Origin: Toxotes chatareus
Taxonomy: Eukaryota > Chordata > Actinopteri > Toxotidae
Reading direction: 5' to 3'
DNA length: 64,000 nucleotides
Assembly (NCBI GenBank): GCA_016801885.1
Contig: CM028882.1
Span: 620,001-684,000 of the forward strand
This document shows, piece by piece, positions 48,105 through 59,629 of the stretch (positions are counted from its first letter, which is position 1; each line of letters begins with the position of its first letter). A program made the position numbers and the translations under genes. Below the pieces are notes generated by a model. It saw only the letters and a list, made by a program, of their open reading frames with translations, was not told the origin of the DNA and did no database searches.

Positions 48105-48336
48105 GTTTCTGGAGATATTGTGTCCAGATGTGGACAGTTTGGTTGAGTGCTGTTACCTTTCTGCAGGGACAGATTGTGCTTTTGCCCTCATACCCAACCA
48201 CAACTACTATTACCAAATCATGGGACAGATGAGCATCACATGGGTGATGTTGTGTGATTATTTCGTCCATTGCACCAACAACTACCACCTGGAAGGAAAA
48301 CTACTTTGATGCAGAGAAATGCATCAGTTCATCTAT
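48105..48336 (+). pseudogene. YqaJ / lambda-exonuclease-type nuclease domain relic
   Basis: The frame reads 'FLEILCPDVDSLVECCYLSA', then 'NHNYYYQIMGQMSITWVMLC', then 'DYFVHCTNNYHLEG'. After a one-base frame change near 48,290 it continues 'NYFDAEKCIS'. This is the core of the YqaJ-type family of the PD-(D/E)XK superfamily. The 'LEIKCP' strand carries the catalytic E-x-K, then 'HxYYYQVxGQMxITG' carries the conserved Gln, then 'CDFxV' and a closing 'ERIxFD'. The catalytic Lys is replaced by Leu here, and a stop follows 'EGKLL'. The left end has a splice-acceptor-like CTGGGTTTCTTCAG at 48,091-48,104. Members occur as multicopy, transposon-associated genes in fish. An L2 LINE end follows immediately. 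Confidence 0.72.
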
Positions 48337-48374
48337 TGCCTCTCTACGTAACCACACTGGTTGTGAGGCATCCA

Positions 48375-49370
48375 ACTGCCAATTTGGGTTCGGGAAGCAG
48401 ACACCCTCTCTAATTTTAAAACTAAGCTTAAAACCTTCTTGTTTGACAAAGCTTATAATTAGTTATAGTTACAGTTCCAGTTATTTATTAAACTTATAGT
48501 TAGTCACAATTATTTCTATAGACACTGTTACAGTTAAGGATATAGCCCTTAGTAGGGCTGGCTCAGGCAACTGAATCATCCCCTAGTTATGCTGCTATAG
48601 GCCTAGGCTGCTGGGGGACATCCCATGATTTACTGCGCACTTCTTCTTCTCTCTCTTTCTCTCCTCAGTCCCTCTCTCAAATTTATTAGCCTTTATTACA
48701 TGTCATTAACTCTGTGTCCTCTCTGTCCCGTAGTCCTGTGTTTGTTTCTCTCTGGTCTCTCTTTCTCTACCTTTCTGCAGGTATCTCTGGCTCCGGAGCT
48801 GCATGTTCTGTGGTCCTGGCTCCACCCACCTGCTGCTGTTTATTGTCCACAATGATCCATTTCTAACACGTTTAATGTTCCATTCTGCTACAGATAAATA
48901 TTGGATTAATATTCTTTGCAGACTGTAATGTAAATAATTACCAGTCATGACAGCTTTTTGCCTCCGTGCTCTGTTTCCTATCATAACTGTAATCTGCTGA
49001 GCACACATTATCCACTAACTGTTCACTAACTGTAATGTAAATGCTGACCCATTAATATTGTCTCCATTGTCTGTATTATGCTGCATGTCCTTCTCCCCCT
49101 CTCCTCCATTCCCAGCTGTCCTATCTTCCTCCTTTTCCTCCTTTCACCCAGCCCGGCCATCGGCAGGAGGGTCCCCCATCTGAGCCAGGTTCTGCTTAAG
49201 GTTTCTTCCTGTTAAAAGGGAGCTTTTCCTTGCCACCTTGCGACCACTTGTCGCCTTAAGTGCTTGCTCTGGGGTCGGGGTCAGGCTCTGGGTCTCTGTA
49301 AAGCGCTTGGAGACAATTTTGATTGTGGAAGGCGCTATATAAATAAAATTGAATTGAATTGAATTGAATA
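48375..49370 (+). mobile_element. L2-type LINE: last ORF2 codons plus long 3' UTR
   Basis: Coding sequence 48,391-48,462 gives 'READTLSNFKTKLKTFLFDK' then 'AYN' and a stop, the C-terminus of fish L2-group elements. The 3' UTR carries the family's landmarks: GGCAACTGAATCATCCCCTA, TGCTGCTATAGGCCTAGGCT, GGGGGACATCCCATGATT, a CT-rich block and GGTTTCTTCCTGTTAAAAGG. It ends GTAAAGCGCTTGGAGACAAT, GGCGCTATATAAATAAAATT and four GAATT units to 49,370. The 3' part is well preserved; the 5' part is cut off beside the nuclease relic. The same tail occurs inverted at 63,768. Confidence 0.88.
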
Positions 49371-49439
49371 AAGAATAGGTAGTTGCCCCATGTTATACAA
49401 GTCTTTTTGACTCCGGAGCTGTACACCACCCACCCAGAG

Positions 49440-49592
49440 TACGGTCCTGTTCAAAGTTTCTACTTTGCTCATGGAGGGAAATGTTGGGGCTCTGTAGATA
49501 ATATTCTAAAGAGTATGGTCTAGACCTGCTCTTTATGAAAAGCGCCCTGTTACGATTGGCCACTATATATAAACAAAAATGACTTGACTTGA
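49440..49592 (+). mobile_element. Second L2-type 3' tail (different subfamily)
   Basis: GTTGGGGCTCTGTAGATAAT, GAGTATGGTCTAGACCTGCT, then a degraded AAAGCGCCCTG...CACTATATATAAAC and TGACTTGACTTGAC. It is a shorter, more diverged tail directly after the first, in the same orientation. Confidence 0.75.
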
Positions 49593-49599
49593 CAATGTT

Positions 49600-52500
49600 G
49601 CTTCATTTGTCTGCTGCTCAACAGCAGATCATTACATGACTTCACTGCCCATTATGAATCCCTGTACTCTGGCCACCTGACATGGTAATCTTTTATTAAA
49701 CTCCACTTACTTGGCATGCGGAGTAAAAAATGATGAAGAGGGATTTGTAATCTGATATTTCATCTGAATTCCAACACTGCCTCTCACTCCAAAAATCAAC
49801 AGTAACAAATTGCGATGCTGATAATTGCTGTTATTAAGATGATGCAAAATGAATAGACGCTCTGGCCCAACAAAGAACAGACTGACTTATGGTGAAAAGG
49901 CAGCATCAAATGTGATCTGTGTAAAACAGTGTGTGTGCTATGCACGGAGTGTGTGGTGCGAGCTATTTTAAACAACCACACAGCATCAGGCTAAGAGCTA
50001 TGCTGCTCTTCAGGTGCTCAATAATTAACTGCATGCTGCTCACAGAGTGCCAGTGGTGTAGTGGAGGAAGTCAGGCAGAAACTAGAAGCAGGGTGTGTAT
50101 GTGTGTGTGGGGTTGTGTGTGTATGGGGGCTGAGGGAGGTGGTAACATTGAATACACCCCTCCTGTCATATGGCTTACTTGTTGCAGTATATGAAAATTA
50201 GTCCCTTGTGTTTGTTACCATGTCTGTCTGATGAACGCTAAGGTGGGATCCACACCATCATGACTTGCACAACACTAGGTCTGGGATGCTGATTACGGAG
50301 AAAGTCCCACAGCACATCAGGACGGGGGATGAGCAGAATCCTGGTAGCCTTTGTGTCAGCATTAAAGTTTCAGGTCGCGTGGGCCTGTTTTACATGGCTG
50401 CTGATTCCCGACTGATGCTGAGTTGGAAAGCAGCCATGGGCAACAGCATGTCAGACATCAGACTGCTGGTCTCCAGGTGCCACAGTGCCACAAACAAGTG
50501 TTGAATTAGACCCAGTGGGACTTGAAGTTACATACGCTAACATCACCCTGATGCTGTTAAAATAGCTGTTGTACATGAGGACTCAAAGGTATGCACTATC
50601 AGAGCCTGGGACTGCTAAAATGCAGCTACAAGGAGATGCGCACATGTATATAGCTGCAGCTGGGGAAAAACCTCCAATTCCAATTCTGGGAAACTAATAT
50701 GTTTAAGTCAGGGTCATGCAATTTCATCAAGTATTGTTGTCCTCTATAATGGTGGCCATGTGTAAATGACTTTTTAAATCAAAATTTTTTGTTTTAAACT
50801 TGTATCTGCACAATGCACAGTATTCTGATATACAGTATATAAATCAATGACATTTGCTTTGGGATAACAGAAGAAATGGATAATTACAAAAGGTGCATGT
50901 TACATTCATGATGTGTTATTTGTGCTCATGTTAATTTTGCTCATGTGTGACTGAATTCTTTCAGTATGGTCTCAATCCTTATGAAAATAATTTCTACAAG
51001 TTACATAGTACAGTACTCCTTTTGAATAAAGTTTATTTATTTATTTATTTATTGTGCACGCGCGTGTGTGTGTGTACATATGTTTTGGGGGTTTTTTTTC
51101 CTCATGGTTGAAATGAGTTTATAATGAAAGTCTGGCAGCCTAAACCCCCATTAGCCTACTTTCAGTCTCTTTCTTTTGACTGGCTGAAACACACACAAAC
51201 ACACACACAGCAGCACACCCATACAAGTCTGTAGATTAATAGAAGAAATGATATCTCTTCATTAAAAAATCATCTTACTGAATGGACAATCCTGGGCTTT
51301 GTGAATAGGTCTCCTCATGACCAAAACCACACCAGTGCAATGAAAGAGGAAAAAATGAAACATCCAAATTGCTACTTCAGTCTCCAAGAGCTTTGAAGTG
51401 CTGTTTTCATCCCATTTTGACCAAAATAAATGTGTATTTTTATTATAGCATGTGTCGGGAGGTTGCTAATGGGTTTGGAATAAAAGACAACATTTTGATT
51501 CAGCTGGGCACTGGTGGCACAGAGACCCTTTTTACTTCAGCTCATTTTAAAGCTGGAGCGCTGCTGCTCCCCTATCATTGGTTGATCAAGTCAAAGATGA
51601 CGACCCACTCAGTGTTAATGCTTGTCTACAGTTAGAAGTGATCCCCATGAACCAAATCAAAAGCCTGACTCCCCGCTGAATTGATGCACTGTCTTGCTCT
51701 GCTGCCTCCAGTTAGGGATCACAGCAACATGTCCACGTGAAAGACTGAGGGTGGCTCGGCCAAGGCTGCTTTCTCCTCCTCAGGAGCAGACTTCACTGTT
51801 GCTGAGGGCAAGCTTATTCACGAGCAGGGACAAGTCAAAGCTGCCGAACAAAGCGGGGGAGCCAGTGAATGGCTACTGTTAGCTGCAAGACATTCTACAC
51901 TAATGCAGCTAAAAATGTCTGCATGTTTCATTGTAGCTGAGACATTAACAAGAATCTATTTTTTTTTTTTATCAAGGTTTTGTTTTTTTGTTTTTTGGCA
52001 AATTTATCAATTACAACTTCAGCATACAACAGTTAAGTCAGGTCCTTGTCCATCCAGCTCAGTGTGCCCCCAAATACTGGACCATTATTAAACTGGCTCA
52101 CAGCAGACATTCATATAAATATGTTCACAGATTCACATACGCATAGATAAAGATAAATAGAAATAAAAATGATTACATACATTTAAAAAAGGAGAAAGGA
52201 AAAAAAACATACACATGGGCTGTACAGTTATGCTGGTTGCTGCTGTGCCTTCAACAAAGGTTATAAATGGTTGTCAAGTGGCATAGGACCCTCTAATGGT
52301 ATGTCTGATGTTTTCTAGCTGGACATGACACATAACCTCTCTGATCCATTAGCCATATGTTGAAGAGGGAGAGAATCCTTCCATTTGGATAGAATAAGCC
52401 CTCTGGCCAATAGTAAACGGCATATATGCTTATATTGCACCCACTGAGAGAAGCATCCACTAGGGACACAACAAACAGCAAAATTAATGGAGATGGGTCC

Positions 52501-52650
52501 AGTGTTTTTCCACATATTCTAAATTATAGAATTAAATATAATTAAAAATGGATTTCCATAATCTATACAGCTCAGAACATTGCCAAAACTATTTTTGGAT
52601 CTTAATTCAGTCTTAAGCTTTGATATACTATCTTTGGATCAATGGAGCTG
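49600..52650. other. No gene seen
   Basis: 49,690-49,900 has conserved-element texture (GTAATCTGATATTTCATCTG, GATAATTGCTGTTATTAAGA). It also holds (TG)n near 50,088-50,122 and (TTTA)n/(CG)(TG)n at 51,028-51,077. The rest is unique. Confidence 0.5.
51028..51077. repeat. (TTTA)n followed by CGCG(TG)n
   Basis: Five or so TTTA units, then GTGCACGCGCGTGTGTGTG. Confidence 0.9.
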
Positions 52651-53460
52651 GAGTACAATTTTAAACTGAACTACAGTGTACCTAAGGCTGAGGAGTTGAG
52701 GAGGAGGGCCTCCAGTAAGGGTCCCCAGGCTTAGATACCCCAGTGCTACCTCAGAATATGATCAATCATATAACTAAAACCATACCGGGCTTAGACCTTA
52801 CCCACATTAACAAGGTGAATAAAGGACTGATGGAGTGCTACTGCAACAAAAGGCGAGAGGTTACATGCAATGTATGTGGGAACTATGGATGAGTACTATC
52901 AAACTACTATCAAAGCTGGAGACTGAGAGGCTCCAAAACAATGGGAATACTGCTGAGTTGAACCCAGCTGAGGCAAGCAGTGCTAAGAACTACGTGATAC
53001 ACCACCACCATACACATCCACAGAGCAAAGGACTACTTGCAGATGTTAACGCAGCTCTACTCCCTATCACTACTGCCACCATCATGACAGAAACCAGTGA
53101 AATTGCATATACCAGTGCAGCAGTAATCCTGGGGATGCTTGGATATAAGATCCAGAATGCAGCAAGCAGAGAGAAGAAAGCTAGAAGCCAAGATCAAAGG
53201 GGCATACTCTTAGCTGCAAGGAAACTGGAGAGCAAGGACAAACCTACCTAGGACTGAGACTGAGCAATACTGGAAGGAGACATGGGAGAAAGAGGCCCCA
53301 CATCAGCAATGCCGTACAAGGGTACAGCACCTTCGAACTACTGGCCGATAACCTGCCTCTCCACAACCTGGAAGCTGCTCTCAGGGATCATAACACAAGT
53401 CCCCATCAAGTACGACATTTACCAAGTTGATTCATGACCCCTGCTGCTGTTCTGCATAGG
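52650..53460 (+). mobile_element. R2/R4-type LINE relic, multiply deleted
   Basis: Readable co-linear pieces are 'AVILGMLGYKIQNAASREKK' (about 53,121), 'TEQYWKETWEKEA' (about 53,259), 'SNYWPITCLSTTWKLLSGII' (about 53,331) and 'LLLFCIG' (about 53,440-53,460). They match the N-terminal linker, the 'QYWKxIWEKEA' block, and the reverse transcriptase 'NYRPITCLSTTWKLLSGI' and 'GDALSPLLFCIGLN' segments. The family is usually annotated R2-like in fish. In intact members these pieces lie hundreds of residues apart, so most of the protein, including the catalytic Asp boxes, is deleted. Weaker family-like sequence extends left to about 52,650. Confidence 0.72.
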
Positions 53461-53625
53461 CGATGATGTTCTTGCTTTTGCCTCTTGTATGTTTGGGTAG
53501 TTTGTCCTCTTTCCAGGACTTCATGGTGGAGAGGAGGTAATGTGGTTCAGGTCTGCTGACGACACCTGGAAGTTGCTTGAAGTCCTCCTGGATCATTTTC
53601 TTCATATACTGTATGTCTACAGCCT
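53456..53625 (-). other. Unidentified coding-like block
   Basis: The minus-strand frame reads 'AVDIQYMKKMIQEDFKQLPG', 'VVSRPEPHYLLSTMKSWKED' and 'KLPKHTRGKSKNIIAYA' without a stop from about 53,625 to 53,456. Composition is protein-like: mixed charge, no low complexity. The next codons run into the R2-type relic, so the block is cut there by an element junction. A pyrimidine-containing TTGATTTCTGTAG acceptor-like sequence lies upstream on the minus strand near 53,640-53,652, with one stop between. It could be an exon, a retrocopy or part of an unknown transposon; I do not recognise the family. Confidence 0.4.
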
Positions 53626-53639
53626 ATAATGTTGTCGTC

Positions 53640-55390
53640 CTACAGAAATCAACTTATGTTGATATGTTTTGTGCATGATACCTACTGCATGTCTGTCCTT
53701 CCAAAGTTATGGATTTGAATAAAATGTGACAAGTATAAATCACAAAATACAAATTTGCTTAACAACAGTTACAAGAAAATGATCAGTCAGCCCTGCATTA
53801 TTATACTGTATACCCAAAGAGAATATGTTTGGATTGTTTCATACATGCTCATCGAGAACAATGATAACTGTGAGGAGGAGGTTTGCACTGGAAATGGTTT
53901 TGCTAGATTACAAAATATAGATTTCTCAGGCATTAAGAAGAAAAAACCCAAAGAGCAGGAGAGACTTTTTTTTCTTCATGTTGTCTTTACTATCAACAAT
54001 CTCTACTGGTATTAATAACATGTAGCAGACCAGGCTGACCAATCACAGTTGACGTTTCCCTCTAAGTTGACAATGTCAGCAGCACATTCGCACATTCAAC
54101 AACATGCACATGCTGCTGCCTGCAGAGAGGCTGATTAACACCAGCCGCTGACAGCTTTCATGTAAACATTGTTCTCTCACTTAAAACGCTATTTACCATT
54201 TTGGCAGGGAGCACAGACCCAACAATGAGAGCTATTTACACTATTCTCAAAACTTCCGATTTTATCTGTTGCAGTTTCTGAAGGGCTTTTGAGCTCTCAC
54301 CGTGTTTGTTGAGATGAAAAACGGCAGAGAGTGCCTTCCTCAAGGTCTGTACTGGCTGTTGTCTCAATTTGTCAATCTTGGCATCTTTATACACTATCTG
54401 GGCCCAAAATGTCAAATGTTGCTTGAAAAGATACTTCCTCTGTTAGACCGTCATAAATTTTGTACCTTTTAGAGGGGAAACAAGTAGAGCATAAAGGACA
54501 TGCCCCCCCCAATTCTCAACCCCCCCCCTCTCAGTTAAAGGATTTAATTTATGCCTGTTTCCATGGTAACTATCTCCTTGGTCTTTGCTAAAGCAGTGAC
54601 CTAACAGAGGTCCATTAGTAACTGCATTGTCTGCCTGTGCAGGAAATGCATGTGTATCAGTGCAACCAGTCTAGTAGTCTAAACAGGGCATCTGTCAGAT
54701 TGTCATTTTGCCACCTTTAAGTGATGCCTTTAAGTTTCCTCAGGCAGAGGCTCATGAAGAATGGCTTCTCTTAAGGCCAGGGGAAACCCTGGAGTAAGTG
54801 ATGAGAAGTCTGTTTAGTGTCAAGACCTGATGGAGTCTGAAAGCTAAGTAAAACTTAGATTGAAGATAATATGAACCTTATATTTGTATAGTTTTGCTGT
54901 CATTAGTCCTCATTTACCTGGTAAATAAAAATAGCAGCCCACAATAAGACCAGTTCACAGGACCTGAATGAATAAGTTGAAAATATTTAGTTGGCTGTTT
55001 AAAAACTGCTCCTACAGTTCAGATGTCAGACTAAAACTCAGCCGCCAACAACCCACACTGCATTCAGTTTATCATAATCATAATTAATAATAATTATTCA
55101 ATCACAGTGCAGTGGTCAAAGTGCCAGAGTTTCTAAGAAAACCAAGTGCTGCTATTCTACACGTGAGGCCTGCTTTACCTGCTGAAGTTCTTGGTGTGGT
55201 TTGTTTGTGTAGATAGAGAAATAACTGATCATTGCTTCATTAGAAGAACAACAAGCCAGACAGAAGCTGTTTATTTCTGCCTGCCAAAGCTGAAACACTG
55301 TTAATTACCATTCTGTTGACTCATTAACGAGACGTGGTGCGATCTCTTAGCTCCCAACTTCCACTGACTCAATCAGTGAAATGAGATGTA
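53640..55390. other. No gene seen
   Basis: Unique AT-rich sequence with two poly(C) runs near 54,505-54,530. Confidence 0.55.
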
Positions 55391-55396
55391 GCAGAG

Positions 55397-55672
55397 TGTC
55401 AGGAGCCGACAGTCTCTCCCTGCTTCCCTGTGTTTCTCCCCTCCCTGGTGTTTCTTGTTTGTGTCCTGTCTGTCTGTTTTCTTGTCTTTGTGTATGTAGG
55501 CCTGGGAGTGCCTGACCTACTTCCAGTTTCCCACCAGTTCTCCTGCTCACCTGTCAGCAGTCTCCTCATCAGACATCCCCTCAGACTGCAGCAGATACGC
55601 ACCGCCGTCCTGCCGTAATGTGCGATAATGTGCACTTGGGTCCTCTGCTCTGCCTAAATTACAACGCAGAGC
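55397..55672 (+). mobile_element. Probable LTR (solo or fragment) of a fish gypsy-type retrotransposon
   Basis: Starts TGTCAGGAGCCGACAGTCTC. It is rich in TTCCCTGTGTTTCTCCC, TGTCTGTCTGTTTTCTTGTC and GGCCTGGGAGTGCCTGAC words, and ends near TTGGGTCCTCTGCTCTGCCT. The order resembles LTRs of fish gypsy elements from memory (TGTCA start, pyrimidine-rich U3, 'GGGTCCTCTGCTCTG' near the end). No primer-binding site or gag follows. The partner LTR is not visible. Confidence 0.45.
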
Positions 55673-57459
55673 TGAATGCAAACTCCATCAACTTCAGATC
55701 GGACACCAATGAAGAATCAGCAGGAGCCTCTCGCTTTATGTCTGAGTGTCAGGATATCTCTGTATCTCTCACAGTCATTTACACAAAAAAAAATGTAAAC
55801 ATAAACTGTTCACAGACCGTGGACGCCATCTCTGCCATGAAACCTGAGACCAGTGTTTCAATGTCTCAGTCTCTTTTCAGTGTTTAGAGTTGCTCTGTAC
55901 CTGTACCAGCATAGAGATTCATGGTAACTTCAGATTTTACACCCCATTCCCATGCAGGTGCCCTGACCACCAACTAGGAGTCATTAGGTTTAGGATGTTA
56001 ACCTTCATCTGTTTCCCATCTGTTAACACTGTCACTGTCTTGTTTGCCTTGCACCATCAGTCCACAACCACCATCTACCAGCATAGCCAGGCATGGTTAC
56101 AGTAATGGGCGAGTACTTTGCCTCACCTCTTGTGCACCCTGAAACCATATGTATGATTCAGTTTCAGGAAAACCTTTGTAGGATGATTATCTATCAGATC
56201 AGCCAGTAAGGTCTTGCTGATTCGCGTTCATATAAGGTTTTTATTGGCAGATTTTCCAGTGAAGTTATCTAGTCCAGTGATTAAACACATACTGTCAACT
56301 GACTAAAACTTGTGGCAGGGAAAGATGAGCTGCATGTAGGTCCTTATTGACCACAACTGCATCTCCAATATTAATCTGCGTTTTACTGCGTCTCTGGTCA
56401 CGCAGCTTTTTACAGGGATGCTGAGGCCACTTCATTTGCTTGCTCGCATGGCTGCAGCATGGCTTTGTTTGCCTGCCTGTTTGTTTTGTTTCTGGCAGCC
56501 CGGGGTGTTGAAATGGGCCGTGGGCTGGATCACGTAGGTAAAAACACAAGCCAAAGGACATACTTGGCGGTAGCATTGTTGTCAGAGATGTCATTTTATA
56601 CCCTGGTAACATTCCGTCCTGTTTATATTGTGATTTGTGAAAACACTTAGCTTGCAGTCTTCCAGGCCCCTCAGGGTCTGGTGCCCTGGAGCAGTTGCTC
56701 ATTTAGTAGTTCAGGGTTAGTAGAGCACTTTGCACTGTATTGTGAAAGACAGAAGGTTTACAAATTAAGGCTTTCTCTCCATCCACACCATCAAATTCTA
56801 TTTTCCATCTCTTCACTTCAGACTCTACAGTTTTATTATAACATACATACTGTTCTGTCAACCACCTGTCCTGTGTTCGACTTTTAGCAACCAAACAGAA
56901 TACATTTATACATATATTTTTTTTGTTTTGTTTTCATTTTGGTCTTTGCATTGATTCATTCATTCTTCATCTGCATAGATGGAGAGCTTGTTTCCATGCA
57001 GCTAATCAAGTGCTGAACTAAAATGAACAACCAAATATTTTCTGGTACATAAGGCCTCCAGGAAATAGACACATCATCATCCTCTGTCAGCCATATGAAT
57101 TAAAGCATTTCAACCTTAAATATTGTTAACTGCCTTGAGTACTGTGTGACAGAGTTAAGCTTTAAGCAGTGCAGCGCTTCTCAGCTTGTTAGCCTCTTAG
57201 CCTGCTGTAATTTGGTTACACTGTTAGTATTAATAGTTGTTTTGCATTTTGATTTTAATACTTTAATCATCCCCATTAGGTTTCTTATTTCTGCTGCTGA
57301 CATGATACTGTAAAAATACAAATGTAATATGAATACAATTATCACAGTAAGTTAGTCAACACCTCTTGATTTCAGCTTTATCAGCTTTATGTAGCCAGCA
57401 GCTTCGTATTTTGGGAGGATAATGATGTATAAAGTTTTACTTCCACTCAGTACCCATAC

Positions 57460-57495
57460 ATCTATCTCTTAGGGCTGAGGGCCTAAGAGATAGAT
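57460..57495. repeat. Perfect hairpin: 14-bp stem, 8-nt loop
   Basis: 57,460-57,473 is the exact reverse complement of 57,482-57,495 around GCTGAGGG. Related to the hairpin at 7,638; a C-G pair there is a T-A pair here. Confidence 0.9.
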
Positions 57496-58531
57496 CTATC
57501 ACTAAGGGTGGGGGAAAAAAAAAAAAAAAACACTCAAAGATCCCAGCACTAGTCCTCGGTGCCACTGCTAACAGCACACTAACCACCAATGGCTTGTGAA
57601 CTACAGCAAAAGGAGATATTATAGTCACATATTTCCCTAAATATGTTTTTCTTCCTGTTAATTACAAAAACAATTAACAGTAAATTTGTAGTAATAGTAC
57701 AAGTAAATGTGATTTCAGCATTAATCCCAATAAATATCCTAAACCACTGTACCAGTGGATAGATGAAGGATAGATGCTGCAGTTGTTCAGCACATCCAGG
57801 CTTTTCAGTGTTGCAGTCCAGAGGACTGTGCAGCGTCACGTCACACAGCAGAGCTGAAATCAGCCTCTGTCATAAACGTGACACCATCCTGATCTGTGAT
57901 TCCAGCAGTGCCGGGCGGTTTGGTGGGAGAGCACCAAATTTGAAAAACACATATGGCACTCATGTGGCTCACGCTGCAAACAAACACCTATACAACATCA
58001 ATTAGTGTTCTGTGAAAATGAGTTAATGAGCAGCTCTGAGTGAAAGAGCACAGCCACACTTCAGAATAATGGCTGCTGCCTGCAGCAACAAACAGCAGTC
58101 TGTTAGTCGCCCTGTCTCTGTCACCACTGACAAAAAAATATATATTGTTACATAATTGCTAGTGTAACAGCCGATATGTAACATCAGCATGTTTGAGCTG
58201 GACATACAGGGATTAAACGTGAATTATGGACATATTATTTTCTTTTCTTTCAAAACATTGAAAAAGCCTGTGGATTAAACCCCTGATAGTGTTAATGTCA
58301 CACACAAAAGAACATTTAAAGGCACAGCTCATGATGGACTGACTGACAGCCTTAAATACACAGGAAAAGCTTTGTTTACATCAATAATGTGAACAAAGCC
58401 TGCAAACCTATATATTGTACAATGTATGATTTCTTCTTCAATCTGATCCTGAACCTGTGAGTGTGTGAATAGTTTGTTTGTAACTACACATCTCCAATCT
58501 TTGATGTTGTGACGTCTTCAGTTTAGGTTCA

Positions 58532-58640
58532 AGTTCAAGTTTATTTTCATTTCAGGGAAACAACATGTTGTACCTCATGGAGCCCAGTGCAACATACAGT
58601 AGAACAGACATGCAAACCCACACAGTCTTAAAGGGAGGAG
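58532..58640 (-). mobile_element. Retroposon 3' tail
   Basis: The minus strand reads GAGGTACAACATGTTGTTTC, then AATGAAAATAAACTTGAACT and TGAACC. A 'GAGGTACAACATGTTATTTC...AATAAA' ending followed by short (TTGAAC)n repeats is typical of fish LINE/SINE tails. The body upstream is not recognisable. Confidence 0.5.
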
Positions 58641-59629
58641 TGAGCACTCTCGCATTAGCAGCAACAGCCTGGATGATGCCAGCGTACAGATCTCGCTGGT
58701 GGGCTGCTCTGTAACAGCAGCAGTGAACTCTCTCAGCAGACATTATGACGGCCACCTCACAGTTGTTATCTCAGTCTGTGGACCCAGTCGCAGCCTCCGT
58801 GCACCTTTTTCCCTGGTGATATAAAACACACAGTCCACCGGCACAAGTCCCACCAGACAACGATGAATCCCTGTGGGCTCAGTTCAGAGCAATGTCCAGC
58901 TCTGATGGCTGTGTTCACAATGTTTCCGTGTGGCCACATCTCAGTGGCAACAAAGAAGACAGCAGTTCCTCACAGTGGATCATCTATCATACTCTCTCTG
59001 CCAATTTGCAGAAGATCCTGCTGCATAAAATGCGTTTAGTTTTTTTTGTTTTTTTACAGCTGAAGAAAACGTCAAAAGCGCTGAAATTTTTGGTCCAAGA
59101 GAGGCCGCTGAATCTGCAGGCACCGCCATGGCAACCAAAAAAAAAAAAAGATTAGCTGAAGCAATGTTCCTTTACAGGAAAAGAAACACATCATGAGCTA
59201 ATAAAATGCTTTTGAAAATAATTGGATTATAGTTCTCAAATGTCACTAAGGTTATAACTTTTATCAGTGGAATAAACAGCAGACAGTGATATGTGTTGAG
59301 GCATCTCCTTTAACAGGCCCATTATGTGTTATGATCCTTATGTCATGGCCAAAACAAAAAAACAAAAAAAAAGACTCATACATTTATAAAACAGTTACGT
59401 AATAATTACATTTCATTCACTTTATTTAACCAGTTTAGTTATTTGGGAATTCTCTGCTACACCGACAATGACACTAAGATCATCTGAGCTTTGAGATTCT
59501 TTTAGGAAATGAAGCTCTGATCAATAATGAGGGGGATCCAGTGACAATACAGAACAACGACAACACGGCCAAATTACAGGACAACACAAAACAAAAAGGG
59601 CTGCGCAGACAAACATCAGCATATATAAA

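Noticed and set aside
47890..48288. 132-codon minus-strand open frame
   Set aside because: It runs antisense through the nuclease relic, whose plus-strand motifs are specific. The minus translation has no motif.
56295..56702. 135-codon minus-strand frame with 'RDQRRSKTQINIGDAVVVNK'
   Set aside because: It faintly recalls the 'GDxVLVKDD' segment of LTR-retrotransposon polyproteins, but one short motif without flanking support is not enough.
58810..58900. GTGATATAAAACAC followed by an ATG-containing frame as a gene start
   Set aside because: The frame downstream (58,892-59,155) lacks any family motif and ends in a poly-Lys from an A run.
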